Below, piece after piece: positions 8,378 to 20,810 of a stretch of 39,433 bases of DNA. The notes under the pieces are model-generated. The model was not told the DNA's origin. It ran no database searches and saw only the letters and a list, made by a program, of their open reading frames with translations. The translations under genes and the position numbers were made by a program. The number at the start of each line of letters is the position of its first letter. Within the stretch, counting starts at the first letter, position 1. The DNA lies in the NCBI GenBank assembly GCA_945883495.1, contig CAMCXS010000055.1:1-39433 (forward strand), written 5' to 3'. The DNA is from Akkermansia muciniphila. Its GTDB lineage: Bacteria; Verrucomicrobiota; Verrucomicrobiia; Verrucomicrobiales; DEV007.

Positions 8378-10279
8378 TCAGGCGGAGGCATGTTCTTCCC
8401 GCCATCGGTTGGCCACAACGCGAACGCGTTCGGTGAAGTCCTTGGACCTCACCAGGCCGGAATTGAGCGGATCGGTCCCGGCGGCCGCTAGCACGCATTG
8501 CCCGGCGGCATCGGCCAGTTTTTCCCCTTCCGGGCTGGCAAGCAGACGGCAAGCGGCCTCGAACCGGTCGTTGACGTTGCGCACCGCCCGGCTCAGACCA
8601 GTATCCGCTGGTCCGAGGTCGCTGATGATCCAAAGCGCGAACACAAATTGATGCCGAGCCGGGTAGGAACGGCCGCCCCGGGAATCCGTTTGATCCACCC
8701 AGGTGAGTTGGTGCCGTTGCGCCCACGTCCGTCCGGCCACGCTGAGCCAGCCCATGGCCCGATAAACACTCGGGGAATGCGACATCGAAAAGATCTTGTC
8801 CGGCACATCCGCGAGCAGACTCCCGGAATCGGTATGCACCCGGTGAGGCACGGCCAAACAGGCGGCGGCAAACGCCTCCATGAGATTGCGCAACGTCACG
8901 AAACGCTGGGTGGCATACGCTTCCCGGGGCACCCACTCGCGACGACGGCGCTGCAACCAGATCCGGTCCGGGCGATGCCAGGCGATGGCGTCGAACCCTT
9001 GCTGCAACGCGCGGACCTCACGACGCCGCGCCAGCATGTCGTAGGCATTGACCATGGACTGCGTGTTCGCGCCGAGGATCACGCCGTTTTTGATCTCGTC
9101 ATCTTCGGTGACGACGATTTTCACCGAGACCATGGCGGACTCGATGAGGTGTTGGTGGCGGTAGAGCACGAAGGCTGTCTGGGCCCCGTTGACGATTTGA
9201 AATTGCGACAGCAACAGGCTGCCGTCCGGTTGGCTTTCGGCCCGGCGAGCGGTGACGGTGATGCCGTTGTGGCGCAGCAAAATCTGATCCGCTTCGCCTT
9301 TCTCCAACGATTCCAGAAGCCCCAGCGCGCCGGGGTTGATTTTGGCGACGTTTTCCCCGCTGTCCCCCAAGAACGAACGGACGTTATCGATGAAGATCCG
9401 CTCGTCGGGACGGCCGTCGCGTTGCGGCATCAGTTCCACGATTGATTTTGCCGGGGCATACCCGAGGTAGCCCTTGGCCGGTCCACCCGGCAACGCCATC
9501 AAGGTAGCGCCGCGCAAGACGCCATCGACCGATTTGTTCGCCCACTCGATCGCCTCAATCAGCTCATCCGCGCCCCACATCCGGAAGTTCACGTCGTCCT
9601 TGCTGAACTCCCCGCGGAGCCGGCTTTCCGCCGTTTCCCGGGCGACTTCGGGAGCGAGTTCTTTGCGCCAGACGCCCGCATACGCGAAAATCAGTTCTAT
9701 CTCTGGCCGGAAGGGGATGCCGTGATCCGCGTAAACTTGGCGGACGCGATCGTAAACAAGCCGCCACCGGAGGACCCCGGGGTTAGGCCGTAGCTCCTGG
9801 AAACGATTCGACTCGAGGGTCAGGAAGCGGTGCGCCGACGCGCCGAAATGGTCGAGTTCCCGGATCGGCGTGAAGTGCTCCCGCTTGACCTGCATCAGGA
9901 GAATCCGCGGCCGGGGCACTTGATCGGCGATCAGACGCCCTTCGCCATCGAAGAGTGTCCGGGATTCCAACAACTCCTCCAAGGTGGCGGCAGCGGCATC
10001 GGGCGAGCCGAGCGCTTGGTCGCCAACAGCCACGACGACTCCGTCCAGCCCGAGTTCTCCTTTGCCTTCGGTGACCGCATCCTGGTAGTGCGGGACGGGC
10101 AAATCCAACTGATGGACGGCCAGGTAAACGCAGAAGCGGGAGAACTCCAAAGGATCTTCCGGATCAGGCTCGGACCCGTCCTTCTTGGCCATCCCCTCCG
10201 CCGCCCCTGGAGCGGCCTGGAAAACCTCGATCTGGTCCCTGCAAAAACGGCACAGGGCGACCCATAGTCTGCTATCCAT
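8378..10279 (-). CDS. AIPR-family protein (predicted abortive-infection nuclease)
   Basis: A 633-residue protein. The ATG at 10279 is chosen over the in-frame ATG at 10297 because AGAGG lies seven bases upstream of it. The N-terminal part carries an Mrr-like PD-(D/E)xK nuclease signature: LGLDGVVV with D79, then ILLMQVKRE with Q130-x-K132. The centre is the AIPR core: HNGITVTARR (338-346), QIVNGAQTAF (361-370), then GANTQSMVNAYDMLARRREVRALQQ and RRRREWVPREAYAT. AIPR proteins are known from phage abortive infection and restriction islands. Here the gene stands alone between terC and glgB with no methylase, toxin partner or integrase. Role in defence is inferred from the family. Confidence 0.82.
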   Translation of the reverse strand: MDSRLWVALCRFCRDQIEVFQAAPGAAEGMAKKDGSEPDPEDPLEFSRFCVYLAVHQLDLPVPHYQDAVTEGKGELGLDGVVVAVGDQALGSPDAAAATLEELLESRTLFDGEGRLIADQVPRPRILLMQVKREHFTPIRELDHFGASAHRFLTLESNRFQELRPNPGVLRWRLVYDRVRQVYADHGIPFRPEIELIFAYAGVWRKELAPEVARETAESRLRGEFSKDDVNFRMWGADELIEAIEWANKSVDGVLRGATLMALPGGPAKGYLGYAPAKSIVELMPQRDGRPDERIFIDNVRSFLGDSGENVAKINPGALGLLESLEKGEADQILLRHNGITVTARRAESQPDGSLLLSQFQIVNGAQTAFVLYRHQHLIESAMVSVKIVVTEDDEIKNGVILGANTQSMVNAYDMLARRREVRALQQGFDAIAWHRPDRIWLQRRRREWVPREAYATQRFVTLRNLMEAFAAACLAVPHRVHTDSGSLLADVPDKIFSMSHSPSVYRAMGWLSVAGRTWAQRHQLTWVDQTDSRGGRSYPARHQFVFALWIISDLGPADTGLSRAVRNVNDRFEAACRLLASPEGEKLADAAGQCVLAAAGTDPLNSGLVRSKDFTERVRVVANRWREEHASA

Positions 10280-10428
10280 TTCAGATCCTCTGGCCATTCC
10301 GGCCCGCGTCGCAAGTCGCTCGACCCACCGGAGACAAGGTCCAGCGGCGCGGGCACAAGGCCGTCAACCGTTGCCAAGCTCCGGCGTGAAGACAAGCGGA
10401 TTGTGACGGTTCCGTGACATTCGCCGCA

Positions 10429-12654
10429 TCAGCCCGTGTAACGGAACATCACCGTGGCCAACGGCGGCAAACAGACCTGCACCGACCACGGCCGCCCGTG
10501 AAACTCCATCGCGGACGCCTGCACGCCGCCTTGATTCCCCATGTTCGTTCCCGCGTAGAGATCCGCGTCCGTGTTGAGCACTTCCTGCCAGTATCCGCCG
10601 TGCGGCACCCCAAACCGATGCCGCTCACGAGGCACCGGAGTCGCGTTCACCGCGATGAGAATCGTGCTCCCATCCGCGCCTTTGCGGACGAAGGAGAACA
10701 CGCTATTGCTCGAATCGTTCGCATCGATCCACTCGAAGCCCTCGCCCGAGTGATCAAAGTCGTGCAACGCAGGCATTTCCCGGTACAGCCGGTTCAGATC
10801 CGTCAAAAGCCGCCACACGCCGCGATGCTCCGGATACTGCGCCAGGTGCCACGGCAGGCTTTCATTCGCCTTCCATTCCGTGAACGGCGCCAACTCGGCT
10901 CCCTGGAACAGCAGTTTTTTCCCAGGATGCGCATACATCCAGGCCAGGAACATCCGCAGGTTCGCGAACTTCTGCCAGTTGTCCCCCGGCATTTTGTCGA
11001 GCAGCGATTTCTTGCCGTGGACCACCTCGTCGTGGCTCAGCACCAGGACGAAGTTCTCGTCATAGGCATACAGCATCGAGAACGTGGCGTTGTCGTGATG
11101 ATGCCGCCGGTGGATAGGATTCTTGCTCATGTATTCGAGCGAATCGTTCATCCATCCCATGTTCCACTTGAAGCCGAACCCAAGCCCGCCGGCATCGACC
11201 GGACGACTCACGCCTCCGAAGGCGGTTGACTCCTCGGCGAACATCATGATCCCCGGCACTTCGCCGTAGCAGATCGAGTTCAACTCCCGCAGGAAATCGA
11301 TCGCTTCCAGGTTCTCTCGCCCGCCAAAGCGGTTCGGAATCCAATCGCCGGATTTGCGCGAGTAATCCCGGTAGAGCATCGAAGCCACGGCATCGACCCG
11401 CAGACCATCAATGTGATATTCCTTCAGCCAATACAACGCGCTGGCCACGAGGAAGTTGCGCACTTCATTGCGGCCGAAGTTGAAGATCAGTGTCCCCCAA
11501 TCCCGGTGCTCCCCTTCCCTGGGGTCCATGTGCTCGTACAACGGCGTTCCGTCGAACCGCGCCAAGCCATGGGCGTCCTTCGGAAAGTGCGCCGGCACCC
11601 AGTCGAGGATCACGCCGATCCCGTTTTGGTGACAACGATCCACGAAGTAACGGAAATCATCCGGCGGCCCAAACCGGCTGGTGGGCGCGAAGTAACCGGT
11701 GACTTGATACCCCCAGGAGCCATCGAACGGATACTCGGTCACCGGCATCAGCTCGATGTGGGTGAAGCCAAGCTCCTTGACGTGAGCGACCAAGCGATCC
11801 GCCAACTCGCGGTAACTCAGCGGACGATCCCCATCTTCGGGCACGCGGGCCCAGGAATCGACGTGGACCTCGTAAATGCTGACCGCTTGATGGTACGGAT
11901 CCACCTTGGAGCGTTGGTCGATCCAGGCTTGGTCGTTCCACTGATAGCTATGCCAATCCCATACCAGCGAGGCGGTTTCCGACCGGCACTGGCTGTAGAA
12001 GGCGAGCGGATCACTCTTCACCACGAGCCGACCATCAGCGCCGACGAGCTCGAACTTGTAGTGGGATTTGAGCGCCACATCCGGCACGAAGAGCTCCCAG
12101 AGACCGGCCTCGATCCGTTTGCGCATCGGGTTGATCCGGCCGTCCCAATCATTGAAATCCCCGACCACGCTGACGCGCCGGGCATTGGGCGCCCAGACGG
12201 AGAACATCACGCCCTTGACCCCGGCGAACTCGCGAAGATGCGCTCCGAGGACTTCATAAAGCCGCCGGTGCGTGCCCTCCGCCAAAAAGTACACGTCTTG
12301 TTCCCCGAGCAACGGCCCGAACGAATACGGATCCGCCGAAAGATGCCCGTGGTGCGACGGCGAAAACTCCCATTCCAGCCGGTACGTGGGCCGCTCCACC
12401 GATCCCGGCAGCTTGGCTTGAAAGAACCCATCCGGATGCACCCGGTCCGCTTCAAACCGTTCCCCGCCGTTCACCTCCACCCACATCTTCTGGGCGTGAG
12501 GACGGAATGACCGGACGATCCACCCCGATTCACTCCCCCCTTCGGCGGCGTGCAAACCGAGAAACGAAAACGGGTCCGGATGAGAGGCGCTGAGGATCTT
12601 TTGAATCTGGTCCATGGCCAGCGTTTGACCGAGAGTCGATTGGGTCTCACTCAT
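10429..12654 (-). CDS. glgB: 1,4-alpha-glucan branching enzyme GlgB
   Basis: GH13 branching enzyme of 741 residues that forms alpha-1,6 branches in glycogen. It has the N-terminal N1/CBM48-like modules (DPFSFLGLH and FSVWAPNARRVSVVGDFNDWDG), the (beta/alpha)8 barrel with YEVHVDSW and HIELMPVTEYPFDGSWGYQ, the nucleophile aspartate in DGLRVDAVASMLY, the acid glutamate in IMMFAEEST, and LSHDEVVHGKKSL. The C-terminal beta domain ends at the stop. Length is normal for a full GlgB. No other glycogen gene is nearby; tpiA lies upstream on the same strand, 148 bases away. Confidence 0.95.
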   Translation of the reverse strand: MSETQSTLGQTLAMDQIQKILSASHPDPFSFLGLHAAEGGSESGWIVRSFRPHAQKMWVEVNGGERFEADRVHPDGFFQAKLPGSVERPTYRLEWEFSPSHHGHLSADPYSFGPLLGEQDVYFLAEGTHRRLYEVLGAHLREFAGVKGVMFSVWAPNARRVSVVGDFNDWDGRINPMRKRIEAGLWELFVPDVALKSHYKFELVGADGRLVVKSDPLAFYSQCRSETASLVWDWHSYQWNDQAWIDQRSKVDPYHQAVSIYEVHVDSWARVPEDGDRPLSYRELADRLVAHVKELGFTHIELMPVTEYPFDGSWGYQVTGYFAPTSRFGPPDDFRYFVDRCHQNGIGVILDWVPAHFPKDAHGLARFDGTPLYEHMDPREGEHRDWGTLIFNFGRNEVRNFLVASALYWLKEYHIDGLRVDAVASMLYRDYSRKSGDWIPNRFGGRENLEAIDFLRELNSICYGEVPGIMMFAEESTAFGGVSRPVDAGGLGFGFKWNMGWMNDSLEYMSKNPIHRRHHHDNATFSMLYAYDENFVLVLSHDEVVHGKKSLLDKMPGDNWQKFANLRMFLAWMYAHPGKKLLFQGAELAPFTEWKANESLPWHLAQYPEHRGVWRLLTDLNRLYREMPALHDFDHSGEGFEWIDANDSSNSVFSFVRKGADGSTILIAVNATPVPRERHRFGVPHGGYWQEVLNTDADLYAGTNMGNQGGVQASAMEFHGRPWSVQVCLPPLATVMFRYTG

Positions 12655-12678
12655 GCTACGGCCTGACTAGAGCCAGAA

Positions 12679-12744
12679 ACGGGAGCACTGCAACGAGTGA
12701 GTTCCCGTAGCACTCTCTTCCGCGGCTTCGCGGCGCCGGAAGAG
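12679..12744. repeat. double stem-loop element between tpiA and glgB
   Basis: Two adjacent inverted repeats. The first has arms ACGGGA (12679-12684) and TCCCGT (12703-12708) with an inner CACT/AGTG pairing. The second has eight-base arms CTCTTCCG (12715-12722) and CGGAAGAG (12737-12744) around a GC-rich loop. No U-tract follows either on the minus strand, so they are not classic terminators. They could be a repetitive extragenic palindrome or an mRNA-stability or attenuation element in the tpiA-glgB spacer. Confidence 0.55.
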
Positions 12745-12802
12745 TAGGTCCGATAGCGATTCCCGCTTCATCCGCTCTCCCCTTCGGCTTCCGCCAATGT
12801 CC

Positions 12803-13579
12803 TCACGCCACGCTATCCGCCGCCGCTTTCACGATGGCGAAGAAGGTGTCGGGCTGCAGACTGGCTCCGCCGATCAGGCCGCCATCGACGTCCGGTTGCG
12901 CCATGAGTTCCACGGCATTGTCGGGCTTCATGCTGCCGCCGTATTGGATGCGGATTTGCTGGGCGAGCGCGGGGCCGAGAAGTTCGGCGAGAACGCTTCG
13001 AACAAACAGATGCGCTTCTTGCGCTTGCGCCGGGCTGGCGGTGCGGCCAGTGCCGATGGCCCAAACGGGTTCGTAGGCGATGACCACTTTCGCCGCTTGG
13101 TCCGCGGCGACTCCGGCGAGTCCGCCTTGAAGTTGGGTGCGGCAAACGGCTTCCAGTTTTCCGGCGTCGCGTTCATCCAAGGTTTCGCCGATGCAAAGGA
13201 TCGGGGTCAAACCGGCGGCAAGGGTGGCGAGGACCTTTTCGTTGATGAAGGAATCGGTCTCTCCGAAATACTGGCGGCGCTCGCTGTGGCCCAGGACGAC
13301 GTGGGTCACGCCGAGTTCCACGAGGAAGGGAGCCCCGATTTCCCCGGTGTAGGCGCCGTTCGCCTTCGGATGCATGTTTTGGGCGCCCAAACCGACCAGC
13401 GGATGCCCCTGGAGGAACTCCGAAGCCTTCGGGATGGAGGTAAACGGCGGGACGATCACCACATCGCTGGCGCAGGACGTGCCAAACATCGGCAGGAAGG
13501 CGCGCAAGAACTCGGCGGCTTCGGGCCGGGTTTTGTTCATCTTCCAGTTGGCGGCAACGATCGGGCGACGGGTGGACAT
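12803..13579 (-). CDS. tpiA: triosephosphate isomerase
   Basis: TIM-barrel enzyme of about 258 residues that interconverts dihydroxyacetone phosphate and glyceraldehyde-3-phosphate in glycolysis. Catalytic residues are visible: K13 in AANWKMNKT, H98 in LGHSERR, E170 in IAYEPVWAIGTG; the phosphate loops near IQYGGS and GGLIGGASL are present. The ATG at 13579 gives the family N-terminus; a GTG at 13588, three codons earlier, has AGAAGG upstream and is a possible alternative. It is not linked to gapA or pgk here. Confidence 0.95.
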   Translation of the reverse strand: MSTRRPIVAANWKMNKTRPEAAEFLRAFLPMFGTSCASDVVIVPPFTSIPKASEFLQGHPLVGLGAQNMHPKANGAYTGEIGAPFLVELGVTHVVLGHSERRQYFGETDSFINEKVLATLAAGLTPILCIGETLDERDAGKLEAVCRTQLQGGLAGVAADQAAKVVIAYEPVWAIGTGRTASPAQAQEAHLFVRSVLAELLGPALAQQIRIQYGGSMKPDNAVELMAQPDVDGGLIGGASLQPDTFFAIVKAAADSVA

Positions 13580-13624
13580 GGCCGCCACGTAGCCTTCTCA
13601 ACGCGCGGTGTCAAGCCTCGCACA

Positions 13625-13678
13625 CCTAAAGGGCGGAATCGTGGGCGATTCCCTAAAGGGCGGAATCGTGGGCGATTC
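13625..13678. repeat. tandem 27-bp hairpin repeat (two perfect copies)
   Basis: A 27-base unit beginning CCTAAAGGGCGG occurs twice in perfect tandem (13625-13651 and 13652-13678). Each unit, with the first base after it, contains the palindrome GGAATCG-TGGG-CGATTCC, a seven-base stem with four-base loop. It lies in the spacer between the Fur-family gene stop and tpiA start, both on the minus strand. It has the look of a small repetitive extragenic palindrome rather than a CRISPR (no spacers) or a terminator (no U-tract). Confidence 0.8.
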
Positions 13679-13716
13679 CGCTACGAGGAGAAGATTGAGT
13701 GAGAATTCCGATCCCC

Positions 13717-14154
13717 TCAACGGGCGCATTCCGGACAGACGCCGTAGAATTGGAGCTCGTGGTAGAGCTTGGTGTAGCCGGAATTCGAGGAGATCTCCCG
13801 TTCCAAGACTTCCACGGGGCAGTGGATATCGAGCGACTCGACGCTGCCGCAACCCGTGCAAATAAGATAATCGTCATGGCGATCCGCGTAGCGCATGGTG
13901 TAATGAGCGGAGCGATCATGAAACCCGAGCCGCCGGATGACGGCGTGCTCCTCCAATCGGATGAGGAGCCGGTAAACAGTTGCCTTGTCGCACTGACTCC
14001 CCAACGCCGCGCCCAAGCTGGTCAAGGTCATGGGTCCAGGTGCCTGGATGAGGACCCGGAGGATTTCCTCCAAGGCCTTGGTCCGGCGCAGTCCGGCGTT
14101 GCGGCACCGGTCCAGGCTATCCTGGAGCAATGAATCTGCTGATGCGTTCTCCAC
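13717..14154 (-). CDS. Fur-family metalloregulator
   Basis: A 145-residue transcription regulator of the Fur/Zur/PerR family. An N-terminal winged helix has the recognition segment DKATVYRLLIRLEEHAVI; the dimerisation/metal part has HDDYLICTGCGSVE and YHELQFYGVCPEC, giving the two CxxC pairs of the structural zinc site. Which metal it senses cannot be read from the sequence; Zur or Fur is possible. The GTG at 14154 has AGG nine bases upstream; TTG at 14163 is an alternative. It begins 18 bases after the stop of the large AAA+ gene and may be the last gene of that transcript. Confidence 0.85.
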   Translation of the reverse strand: MENASADSLLQDSLDRCRNAGLRRTKALEEILRVLIQAPGPMTLTSLGAALGSQCDKATVYRLLIRLEEHAVIRRLGFHDRSAHYTMRYADRHDDYLICTGCGSVESLDIHCPVEVLEREISSNSGYTKLYHELQFYGVCPECAR

Positions 14155-14172
14155 TAGCCGCAACCTAAGTGA

Positions 14173-17546
<3,374 letters not shown>

Positions 17547-17550
<4 letters not shown>

Positions 17551-20500
17551 AACGCCCGCTCCGCCTCCGTGATGAGCCGCTGCCGTACGATGCGCTCCAA
17601 CAGCTCGTAAGAATAATAATCGTGACCGGACGTTCCCATCAGATCGTCCTTCCAGGTGCCGCGGATCAGGTTGTAACGCCGATGCACCGGCGCCCCGCGC
17701 AACGCCGTTTGCCGCAGCTTCTCGCCGTCGAACCAAGCCTCTTCCAGCGGACCTTCCAGCGGATGGACAACCAGCCGGTACTTCTTCTTCCCGCCCCGGT
17801 CCTCCAGCTCAAACTCGTGTCCGCCGGTTTCTCCCCGGAACCAGAGATACGCCAGCGGCCCGCGCAGTTCCAAAGCCAACGCGACGGTCTCCTCATCGCG
17901 CCGCGCCAGGAAATCCGCTTCCGCCCCTGGCTCGATGACCCGGGGCCGCACCTTGGCCTTGGCCTCGTCCCAATGCTCCTTGAGCGGCTTGCGCAGGTAA
18001 GCACCGAGCCGGCAATCGCAATCCAGATTCTCCGCCAATCCAAAATAGTCGTCCACGACGTTGAAGAGGTGGGCCGGTTCGTCCGCTTGAAACACGAGGA
18101 GCAACATCTGGGGCGTCCGCTCCGCCGCCGCGTAGAGAGACAACAGCAGCTGCTCATAGTCCTCTTCCGTCACGTTCACTCGCCGGTTGTCCGCCGTGCC
18201 GTGTCCGCTTTGCTCCAGCAGCAGCATTTCTTCCCGGAGCAGCATCGCACTCGCTTTCTTCTCGAGCGATTTGAGCAGGCCATCCACCACTTCGCGCCGG
18301 GCGAATACAGCTTTGACGTCATCGCCGGTCGCCCGGTTGCGCCGGTGTTGTGCCGCCACCCGGTCAAGCCGGAACTTCTCGCTGTTCAACTCGCTGACGA
18401 ACGAGGCCCGGCTGAGGCGTTGAAATTTCCGGCGCAAGGCCGCCACGGTTTCCAATTCCGGGGATTGTTTGCCGAGCGAAGGCCCCGGCACTTTCGTGTA
18501 ACGAATCTCGCCGATTCCTACCCGCACCTCGCCACGCTCCCGCGTCGATTCGTTGAGATTCTCCGCAACCCGCCGCAGGACTTCAATCCCGAGTTGGCGC
18601 CGCAACGGACGCGCCCCGTAGCGAGGATCGTAGCCGCGTTCCAAGATCCGGTCGATCAACTCCGGCTCCAGCTCCAAACTGAGATGCCGCTCACGGATTC
18701 CGTCCCGCCGCCGCAAACCATCCAGCTCCTTGGCCACAATCAACCGCAGGTGCTCCGGGCTCAACGGCGCGAACGGGACGATGTGATCGATGCGGTTGAA
18801 GAACTCCGGCCGGAACCGCTTTTTGGCTTCCCCAATGAAATGTTCCGCCGCTCCGCGATCCGCTCCGGCGGTGCCGCCGAAACCCAATCGCACCCCGGCC
18901 CGGTATTCTTGAGCGCCCAAGTTTGAGGTCATGATGACCAGGGCATTGCTGAAATCCGCAACCCGCCCCGCGCCGTCCGTGAGACGAGCTTCACCCAGCA
19001 CTTGGAGGAAGAGGTCAAACACCGCAGGGTGCGCCTTTTCAAACTCATCAAGCAAGACCACCGAGAAGGGCTGATCCCGCATTTGGGCGGTGAGGATTCC
19101 CTCCTGCTCTTGACCCAGATCGCTGACCAGCCGGGCCGCGCTCAAGGGCGTGTTGTATTCGCTCATGTCGAGCCGGATCATCCGTTCCCGGCTGCCGTAG
19201 AAGAACTCCGCCAAGGTCTTGGCCAATTCGGTTTTCCCAACTCCCGTGGGCCCAACGAAGAGCAGGCTGGCCAGCGGTTTCCCTGGCCGGGAGAGGCGCG
19301 CCTTGATCATCGCGATGGTGTCGATCACCACCTGCACGGCGCCGTCCTGGCCCATGACGCGGTTCCGGAACCACGTTCCAGTCTCCGGCAAATCGAGCGG
19401 GATGGAATCTTCAAGCAGGGCGATCGGCAAACCCGTTTCTCCGGAGAAAACTTCGTTCACCCGGGAGACGGTGAGAGGGATCGGCACCGAGGCCGTTTTG
19501 CCGGGAGTCGTCCGGAGCACTTGTTGCAGAAAACGCACTGGCTTGCCGGGATACGCGGAGTAACCCGCGTAACGCCGGTGCAGCGTGTCCACCCGGTGCA
19601 GCGCCGCCGTATCAGGCTCTTGGCCGGCCAACGCGGTGGCCACCTCCGTCAGAATACGTCTGGAGGTTTCCGGCGGCGGTTCCTCCACCCGGAACTGCCG
19701 CAAGCCATCGAGCACGCGCGGGTCCCGCTTCTCCACGGCGGCGAGTTGGTCCGGAGTGCACTCGATCACCGCCAGCAGCTCGCCCCGCACCATTCTGGGC
19801 CGGAAAAAGGCGGCCACGTTGTCGCTGTTTCCCCCGGCCCGGCCCGCTTCCAACAGTTCGGCGAGATTCCCGAAATGCAGGATCGCTTGGCTCTCCTTGG
19901 CTTCCTTGGCGATTTTTTGGCAACGCTCCTGCCAATCGCCAAAGCCGGACATGCCGGAGACGAGACGAGCCCCGCTCGTTTTCCAAAAGGGCCGCCCGTC
20001 CAAGCCGAGATCGCCCCGGCGCCGCACCAGTTCCTGAAAGATCGCGGTTTTGCCCACGCCCGGCAACCCCACCAACAGCACGCTGGTGGCCCGCCGGCCT
20101 GTCAACGTACGCGCCAAGTCCTCGACGATCTCTTCCCGGCACCAGGCCACCGGCATCCGGTCCGGTTCCAGGTGAACGCCGACCTTGGATATCTCGCTGC
20201 CCGCCGACGGATCATCGTCCGTCCGGTCGAACCGCTCCTTGGGCGTTTCCGGGTAGAGGTTCAACGAAGAAATCCCGACCTCCAGCTTCCGGGTCCGCTG
20301 CATCAAGGCCAGGCCGAACAAGCTTTTCGCATGCCCGCCGCGCAGCAAGCCGGTGCGGACGTCCTCTTCCACCCGGCGCATCATGTCTGATTCCGCGTCC
20401 GCGACGACCTCGATCCCCAATTCTGGGACGTAAGCGATCCGATGGGCGTCATGCTGCCAGACGATGAGCGGGAAGGTGAGATCCACCGGTTCTTGCCAGG

Positions 20501-20810
20501 CGGCGGAGCGTTGCACCGGTTCAATCCGCAAGGTGACCGTAGCGCCCTCGGGCATGCCGGGGATTTGGCGTTCGTGAATCTCCGCGGGATCGCCTTCTTG
20601 CACGAGGCGTTCCGCCAAGCTGAGGTGCTCCCGAAGGACGTTTTTCGCCCGGTTCCCGAACGTGGTGATTTCCGGCCAGAGCAGGATTTCCGCGAACAAC
20701 TGCTCGCGTTGTTCCGGGCTGGGCTCCAGGTGGCGGACGAGGGAGACGATCTTGACGTGGAAATCCAGCACGGGAACTTCCACTAAGGCGCGGGCCGGAG
20801 CGCCGGTCAA
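17547..20810 (-). CDS. giant Clp-like double AAA+ ATPase A with release-factor-like C-terminus
   Basis: A 1087-residue paralogue of the next gene. The TTG at 20810 overlaps the cinA stop (TTGA); a GTG at 20783 is possible. Residues 1-235 are an unrecognised N-terminal region. NBD1 keeps Walker A GLPGVGKT (248-255), but the Walker B position reads ILHFGN (310-315) with no acidic pair, so this ring looks hydrolysis-dead. No M domain. NBD2 is intact: GPTGVGKT (520-527), VVLLDEFEKAHP (D588-E589), N630, R673 in FFNRID, R734 in YGARPLRR. Its GYVG pore loop is replaced by SDLGQEQEG. LGF (642-644) occupies the ClpC ClpP-loop position. The C-terminal 290 residues end in a PCRF-like stretch (about 900-1020) with GPLAYLWFRGETGGHEF, close in pattern to the RF2 motif AYGWLRTETGVHR. 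Function unknown. Confidence 0.85.

Noticed and set aside
8360-8387. A bidirectional terminator between terC and the AIPR gene (CTCCGC/GCGGAG)
   Set aside because: The stem is six bases, the loop is 16 bases, it overlaps the AIPR stop, and there is no T-tract on either side.
8498-9445. A 315-residue plus-strand frame opposite the AIPR gene
   Set aside because: Antisense shadow without recognisable motifs.
10400-10418. An operator-like imperfect palindrome (TGTGACGG TT CCGTGACA) upstream of the AIPR gene
   Set aside because: It lies just past the glgB stop, about 120 bases from the AIPR start, has a mismatch, and could arise by chance; no regulator is suggested.
11413-12510. A 365-residue plus-strand frame opposite glgB
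   Set aside because: Shadow of GlgB, which has all GH13 catalytic motifs on the other strand.
13625-13678. A CRISPR array
   Set aside because: The two 27-base units touch directly with no spacer and no cas genes are present.
19002-20390. A 462-residue plus-strand frame opposite AAA+ A
   Set aside because: Antisense shadow of the ATPase gene, with no domain-like patterns.
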